Origin: Rhinopithecus roxellana
Lineage: Eukaryota > Chordata > Mammalia > Primates > Cercopithecidae
Reading direction: 5' to 3'
Length of the DNA stretch: 64,000 bases
NCBI RefSeq assembly: GCF_007565055.1
Contig: NC_044552.1
Span: 39,030,069 to 39,094,068 of the forward strand
This document shows positions 57,553 to 64,000 of the stretch, in pieces. The notes below the pieces were generated by a model. The model had not been told where the DNA came from. It made no database searches and saw nothing but the letters and a program-made list of their open reading frames with translations. The position numbers and the translations under genes were made by a program. Every line of letters begins with the position of its first letter. Position 1 is the first letter of the stretch.

Positions 57553-60500
57553 AGGTTAGAAAAGTGAGCTGACACTAGCATGCTAAAAACATATTTCACA
57601 TGTATCAAAATATACTTTTAGTTTAATTTATCCAATCTACCATAGATAACACACAATACAAATCTGACTTTATATCAGTGACAATATTTGATCATTTTAA
57701 AAGGGGGTAGGGGGCAGTTAAATTGCTTTAGAAGTACTCCTACCATTCTAAAAATACTGTCCCGCAGCTGTTTAAAATTTATTTTTTTAGACCATAGCAC
57801 CACTGTTTGGTTGTTTCCAATTTCTAAAACCACAAATAGTAAAAGTGTACTCAGTCTACTGCAAACATAAATAGCAAATGCACGCTTCAGCACTTTTTAA
57901 AGGATATGGAAATTGGCAACAAAAATGCAGTTCATGTTGAAAATTTACGACAGCCCTGCCATATTTCTTCAGAAATACAATCAGGTAAAAATTAGGAAGA
58001 TCTCTACCAGCTGGGTGGTATTTTTGTGTTTTTATACTTATATTTTCACTAACTGAAAGACTTTCATTATGCAACTTCTGGCACTTGATAAAATAGAGCA
58101 ATAGTACCTTTGCTAAAACCACAGTTTCTTTGGTTATGTTTAGCATTACACAAACATCTTTCACCTTAGATATCCTTTTGCATTAGAGTGTTTAATTTTA
58201 AATTGACTGAAGGGAATAACTTTTTTCAGAATATTATGCTTTCTGGATATCATTAAGCACAAGAATTGTATTTTCATGACTTCTCAAAGATCATGTGTAT
58301 GTGTTTCAATTACTAGGCATTTGGTTCCATAAAAAGTGTGACAACTACTGATAAAAGATGAGAATACAAAAATGATTCAAGAAAACATGGAGAAGATTGA
58401 CTTACAGTGTTGCTATATTATTTTTTTAAAACCCTGTCTTTATAAAATACGTAAAAAGCCACAACATAGACTTACCATCTCTTCCTTGGTAAAGCTACAT
58501 CTAAAATAACATTTCCTCCACTTCTGAGGAGAAGAAAAAAAAAAATCCCTGGTACAAAAGGTTAACATAAAAAATATTTTTATGCTAAATTCAACAGAGG
58601 AGGAAAAAGTTTTGTTATAAGACATAATTCTTCAATACTCATTTCTCATTTCAATATTAAAATTGCTACTACTACATATTTAAATTGGTTTTAAGTATCT
58701 GTAATAGGAATAAAGATTATTTTTTAATCTTTTGATGCATCCAATAAAACTGTTGTTCAATTAACACTGAATGAACAAATAATCAAGTAAACGGAGAGAA
58801 AATGGCACTTGATCATTTCAGATAATTTTTGTTTTTCATGAAATTTTTAAAATAAATGACTCAAAAACTGATGAACAATAGTTCATACTATGATCTAATA
58901 ACTTAAATGATTTGAAAGAAAAATAAATCTACCAAGGAATTTTTAAGTGGCTCCTGTTTTACATGGTGTTTCTTCTTTACATGCATTGTTACTAAGTGCA
59001 TTTAACTAATAAACATTTTTCAAAGATCAGTTACATATGTGCTTATTTGCTTGGATGAATACTTCATATGTCCTTTATAATATATGCCTTTTAAAACTAA
59101 TTTAAAAAATAAGAATTCAAATTGAAATATTCAATGTAACAAAATTAAGGTCAACTATGAGAAAGACAAAAAATTTGGGGTATTTGCAGAAAAATATTGA
59201 CTTCATGCTATTTTTTAGTTTATGTAAAATAAGAAGATAAAGAGTATAAAATCATCATGCATTGCATTTTTAGGGTCCACACGTATTGGGACCTAAAAAT
59301 ACAACATGCATAATGGTTCTACACCATGTCTTTTAATAAGCATTTGATTTTGTTAGATACTTGCTTTTCTTTGAATTTACAAAGTGTAAAGTGAATCTAC
59401 CTGCCACATTAGTCACAAAAAGAAAACCAAATTACATACAACTTAAGAAATATAAAACTGTATTTCTCATCTGCAGTTAGCATCTATTCAGACTGTAAAC
59501 TTAGAAAAGCATTCAGATTTCTTCTTACTTTGAATACTGTTCAATAACCCAAACTTGATAATGTTCCATCACTGCATTTCTAGAAATGATCTAAAAATCT
59601 CTCAAAGTTCTCAACTTACCTTTTGGTCTGCTGAACAAGATATTACCTGAAATGGTATATGTTTTGAATACCCATTTTTACTTTAAAATGATATTTAATC
59701 ATATCTTCTTAAGAGCTGGTCTAATCAATATGAAAGCGAGGCAGGAACAAAATAATATTTTTAAAATAGCTTTTCAAAATAGGAATACATATTCTAGTGA
59801 TGCAGTTTTCTGATTTGAAACAGGATCACTTTTACAAATATTGAATGTCATTTTGTATTCAACAGCGGCAGAAAAAATAGAAAAAAGGTATAAATGTCTA
59901 ACTCATTTGCTATAATGTAAGTTCTGAGATGGAAATAATGAATTAAACACTGGTGGCTTATGGAACACACAAGCTTTGCAATTTAAAACTAGAAACTTTC
60001 CTCCTAATACTTTATAATATCCTTAGATTAAAATATTTTTTTCTTAATTAACCATGAAAAAACGAAGAGAAAGAAAAAATCAGTCCCAATAAATTAATTT
60101 GCTGAAAATTTCACTTGTGAAAACAAATCAAGTTTCAGAACTTGGGAATAGCCATATAACAATGAATCAATGTCTCATCTGTAACAGTGACACAGTTAAA
60201 AGAATTTCTTGATATAAGTTAATTTTTAAGAAAATTCGTTTGATCCAGGGTTATTTATAACAGGTAACATGATGGTTTTTGACTAAGCTGCTATATATTT
60301 TTAATTCTATATACACAGTCCTTGAGTTACTCTGAGTTAAGTCACACTACCTGAAGTTACAACATGGAACACCAATATCTTAATTATTATCATGAAATAG
60401 CTACCTATTATTTTTAAGTAAAAGTACTAACTTCTAATCGTATCTATTATTTTAAGTTTTGAATAACATGAAACTAAATCATGTAATTAAGGACATAGAA

Positions 60501-62159
60501 AAATACAACAGAATAGCTATATAACAGACTAATTACAACACTTTATTTCCCATACTGTTACTTTACAAATATTTGTGCTATTTTATAACATTCTAAAATC
60601 TTAAGACTAGAAATAATTACATCTTTTACTAGTGCTTATAAGGGCTGTTGTCATCTTTAAAGACACAATATCTTTAAAATTAGAAATGCATACAATTTTG
60701 TATTTCAAAATCTATTAACTCAAAGACAGTAAAAAATAAACCTATTTCTTAAAAACTGTTTTTAAAATACTGTTGTTGCACTGAATTAAACGTCTATAAG
60801 TGATTAATGAATGCTTCCAATATAAAGAATTAAGTCTATTTTTCCTTACCAGAAAAAAACAATTCAGCTTAATTTTTAACTGTTTTATTATACCCTTGAG
60901 AACTTAAATTATATACAAATAATGTAACCTGAGACCTACTCTGGTCATCTGAGGAATTACAATTAAAGCATGAATCTCCACAACTCTGCAGCACCTTAAC
61001 TAATTTTATAAAAAGGGTATTTTTTGCATATTTCTTTAACTCCATTAAGATCATTCCCTGGGCTTCTTATAGAGAAAAAAAAAAAAAAAAGTCATTTGTT
61101 TTAAAATAAAGAATACATCAAAAATACTTTGTCATCCAATAGACTATTTTTCCTACATCATGATCAGGCAACCAACCTCACTAAATATAGAAGATTGACA
61201 TTTGTAGGTAATTCAATAGTCAGATGATAATTCTTCAGTAGTTTCACAGTAGCATAATTTTTCACATTACTTGAAACCACTGTTAAACCTGTAACACATT
61301 TTCTGTTTCTCTGTGGGTATTTTTTTTATATCTTTAACCCTAAAAAGAGTATCTTTTATCTGACAGCAGTAAAAAAAAAAGATTCATAATTCAGAAATGT
61401 TTTTCTTTTTTGCAATACATGACTTTGAACTCAGGTTTTTCAAAGATTAGTTAAACATTATGTTTCTTTAAGACTAGAGCCTTATTTATGTGAGTCTGTG
61501 GCTTAACTGACAAGAATTTTTCTGTTCCAGGGAAAGTCAGTCAATTTGTATCTGAAATACCATAATCTAGCTTCCATTCATATAAACATCTGCAAAGACT
61601 CACTTAGTCAAATGTTATACACCCCGTCAACCAAATCAGAGACTGTAAGAATCATTATTCTGTGTGACAGATAAAAATCTTCTGTGTGACAGAGAAAAAT
61701 GAAAAGCAAAATGAAAAGAAAATAAAATATTTATAATTTTGAAAATTAATAAATAATATATACTCAGTGTAAATATTTATGTTAACATTTCTTGTTCAAT
61801 TCTACAAATATTTAATAAAATCCTAAAATGTAAACATAGTGAGTGCTGTATTTATATGTTCTCTAATTGTATTATCATATAAAATACTGTTTGTATAACT
61901 ACCATATATATTTTATTGTCTATTTCTAATAAGTTATCATTAAATGAAAGTTAAATTGTTCAATGTTGAATGAAAACAAGTATGACTTATTACATTAATG
62001 AAAAATTAACCTATGATCAAAACGTCCAAAGTATATCCCATTTTGATGCACATTTTTTAAAAAATTAAACTTAACCAGATCTTAGAATCTCATACTTTTT
62101 AGGTGCAGCTGGTAAAAAAACTAACAGAAATCATATGCTAATAGTACTTATGATATGCA
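57553..62159. other. 4.6 kb AT-rich DNA without recognised repeats or genes
   Basis: No Alu, L1, LTR or MIR seen. One imperfect hairpin at 59257-59311 and a 22-bp tandem pair at 61659-61701. Short frames (up to 102 codons, 57856-58164 minus) show no domain. Confidence 0.5.
59257..59311. repeat. Imperfect 22-bp hairpin
   Basis: The left arm ends 'catttttagggtcc' and the right arm starts 'ggacctaaaaatac', extended by ATGCAT at both outer ends, with a loop of about 10 bases. Confidence 0.8.
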
Positions 62160-62330
62160 AAGTACTGTTTATAAGCACTTCACATTTTTGAACCTTCTTA
62201 ATGCTCAGAATACCTTTTACTTTATAGACAATAAAAAATGAAGCTCATAGGGGTTAAGCAGCTTATCAGAAGTCACACAGTTATTAAGTGACAGTTTGTT
62301 TCCAAAGTCCATTCTCTTTAGGCTTACCCT
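62160..62330 (-). repeat. MIR element
   Basis: 'gaagctcataggggttaagc', 'agaagtcacacagttattaa' and 'aaagtccattctctttaggc' match reversed MIR. Confidence 0.75.
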
Positions 62331-62841
62331 GATAAGCATCACTGTAATATAAGATTTGTTTTAATTTGAAAGAAAAAAAAGGTTGCATTCACTGACATAA
62401 TGCCTAGAACAAATATGTCAAATATTCTTATTTGAGGATGCTACCATAAACTTTATATAAATTATCATACTGGTAATAAATGTACCTTATTTGTAATCAT
62501 TTTCATTCAAAGTAACAAAATCAAAGTTTATCTCCTATCAATTTGAATTAAACAGTCATGTGTACAAATATAGACATAAGCACACATGTATTACTTCCTT
62601 ATGGGAACAATACGAACATTTCAATATAAATGAATTTACTAAAATCAATCACAAAAATATTTTCTGATGATTAGTAACTTAAATAAAATAATTAAGTATA
62701 TATGTTAACTTGCATTTCATTAACCAAAATTTTAATATTTAAGTTTAAATGAATGATACAGATAACATAATCATTCATTTTCTTTGTAATGTGAACTAAA
62801 AGTTATCCTTTCAACTGTCTTCCTTTTTAAAGTTCAGTGTA
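62331..62841. other. No recognised feature
   Basis: AT-rich, nothing named. Confidence 0.5.
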
Positions 62842-63152
62842 GGCCGGGCGCGGTGGCTCAAGCCTGTAATCCCAGCACTTTGGGAGGCCGAGACGGGCGG
62901 ATCACAAGGTCAGGAGATCGAGACCATCCTGGCTAACACGGTGAAACCCCGTCTCTACTAAAAATACAAAAAACTAGCCGGGCGAGGTGGCGGGCGCCTG
63001 TAGTCCCAGCTACTCAGAGGCTGAGGCAGGAGAATGGCGTGAATCCGGGAGGCGGAGCTTGCAGTGAGCTGAGAACTGGCCACTGCACTCCAGCCTGGGC
63101 GACAGAGCGAGACTCCGTCTCAAAAAAAATAAAATAAAATAAAATAAAAAAT
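62842..63152 (+). mobile_element. Young AluYR-type Alu
   Basis: Near consensus with 'gctcaagcctg', (AAAAT)n tail; one base lost at 'ctactcagaggctg'. The right arm reads 'gaactggccactgc' instead of 'gatccggccactgc'. Perfect target duplication 'aaagttcagtgta' at 62829-62841 and 63153-63165. Confidence 0.94.
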
Positions 63153-63165
63153 AAAGTTCAGTGTA

Positions 63166-64000
63166 ATCCTAGAGTTTAACATATGAATTGGTAAACGCAA
63201 ATAATCTCATACTGCAACTTGCCAACTTAAAATGCAAGAATTCATTTCTAATTGCTTGGTTTATTGCTCACTCAGAAAATTTTTATTTCTTTTTCAGTGA
63301 ATACTGTTTCACATTTGGTAAAATACAGGAAGTCACACCACCAATGGAACGCGATTATCTATAATGAGAGTTAGTTATTCCATATTACCATTTTAAAAAA
63401 TAAATTAATGTATCAACACACTGTAAAATTTATATAAACTTAAAAATACTAGCGAGCTGAAAGTGGAAAAAAACATAATCGGAATAATTTCATAACATGC
63501 ATAATCATTCTTCACAGAATTTTTATTACCCAGTATGGAATGGATTACAGTAAATGTATTTCACACATGCTGTTTCTTATTCAAAAGGAAACACAGAATA
63601 GGATAGAGAGAACTTCCAGCCAAATCTTCATTCAAATCCAACAGTCATGGACGCCACTGTAATTGAAAGACATTTCCAAACAGATAGCTGTGGACCTCAT
63701 TTTCCTTTAAAATAATATGTCTTTCACATCTGTTCCAACTAAAACATTTGTGTTCTTAAAATTTACCAAACTGCCTTATGTTTAGTTTTTAAAATATTAC
63801 AGTTTTATATTGTTTTGCTTTAATTTTCAACCAGTTAATCTCATAAAATGTACATTTTCAAATTATGTTAACATGTTAAAAAGTAGTAGAAAATGCATGA
63901 CTAATCAACATTTTACATCTGTGATTTCCAAAGTTAGGAAACCTCAATTGTTTTTCACTGACTCAAGCAACTTCTTAAAATGGTACAAATCATATATTTT
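63166..64000. other. No recognised feature to the window end
   Basis: AT-rich unique-looking DNA. Confidence 0.5.

Noticed and set aside
1..64000. CRISPR arrays, bacterial operons, tRNA or rRNA genes
   Set aside because: None seen. The spaced repeats are microsatellites and primate retroelements, and no cloverleaf or rRNA sequence was recognised.

Overview
The window is primate genomic DNA and contains no host protein-coding gene that I can support. Several young Alu copies carry variants that I recall as typical of Old World monkey AluYR subfamilies (the reading 'ctcaagcctg' near the start, 'gatccggccactgc' in the right arm). A cercopithecid such as a macaque, baboon or relative is therefore the most likely source. 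This rests on recognition, not alignment. The sequence is AT-rich and intergenic- or intron-like. Nearly every long open frame falls inside a retroelement or a low-complexity tract.

Left part (1-4.1 kb): a short, young, internally deleted endogenous retrovirus. It has two LTRs that differ at only 4 of 432 compared bases, a primer-binding site matching tRNA-Phe, a splice-donor-like site, a broken gag with CCHC zinc knuckles, a protease remnant without its catalytic triplet, and a possible env tail. It abuts an older minus-strand HML-2 (LTR5-like) LTR, and then an old L1 3' end. From 4.6 to 12.1 kb lies a full-length but dead plus-strand L1 of the primate L1P class. It is interrupted by three Alus, and its ORF1 carries an 85-88 base patch copied from ORF2.

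Middle part (12-32 kb): MIR, MER5 and L2 fossils, a long L2 broken by Alus and microsatellites, and several local duplications (16.05/17.66 kb, 22.2/24.25 kb, 23.66/24.44 kb, 24.73/27.6 kb). There is also a MaLR LTR and a ~700-bp GAA/GGA purine tract at 28.55-29.25 kb. Right-middle part (32-53 kb): old L1 fragments with nested Alus, MaLR LTRs, an unassigned LTR and a Tigger1 transposon fossil. One Alu there contains a perfect 16-bp inverted repeat that looks like a templated snap-back insertion.

Right part (53.3-64 kb): a long AT-rich stretch with few recognisable repeats (one truncated Alu, two MIRs, one young AluYR). I see no exon in it. Element boundaries are read by eye and are usually good to about 5-20 bases. 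Family names are from memory of consensus sequences.
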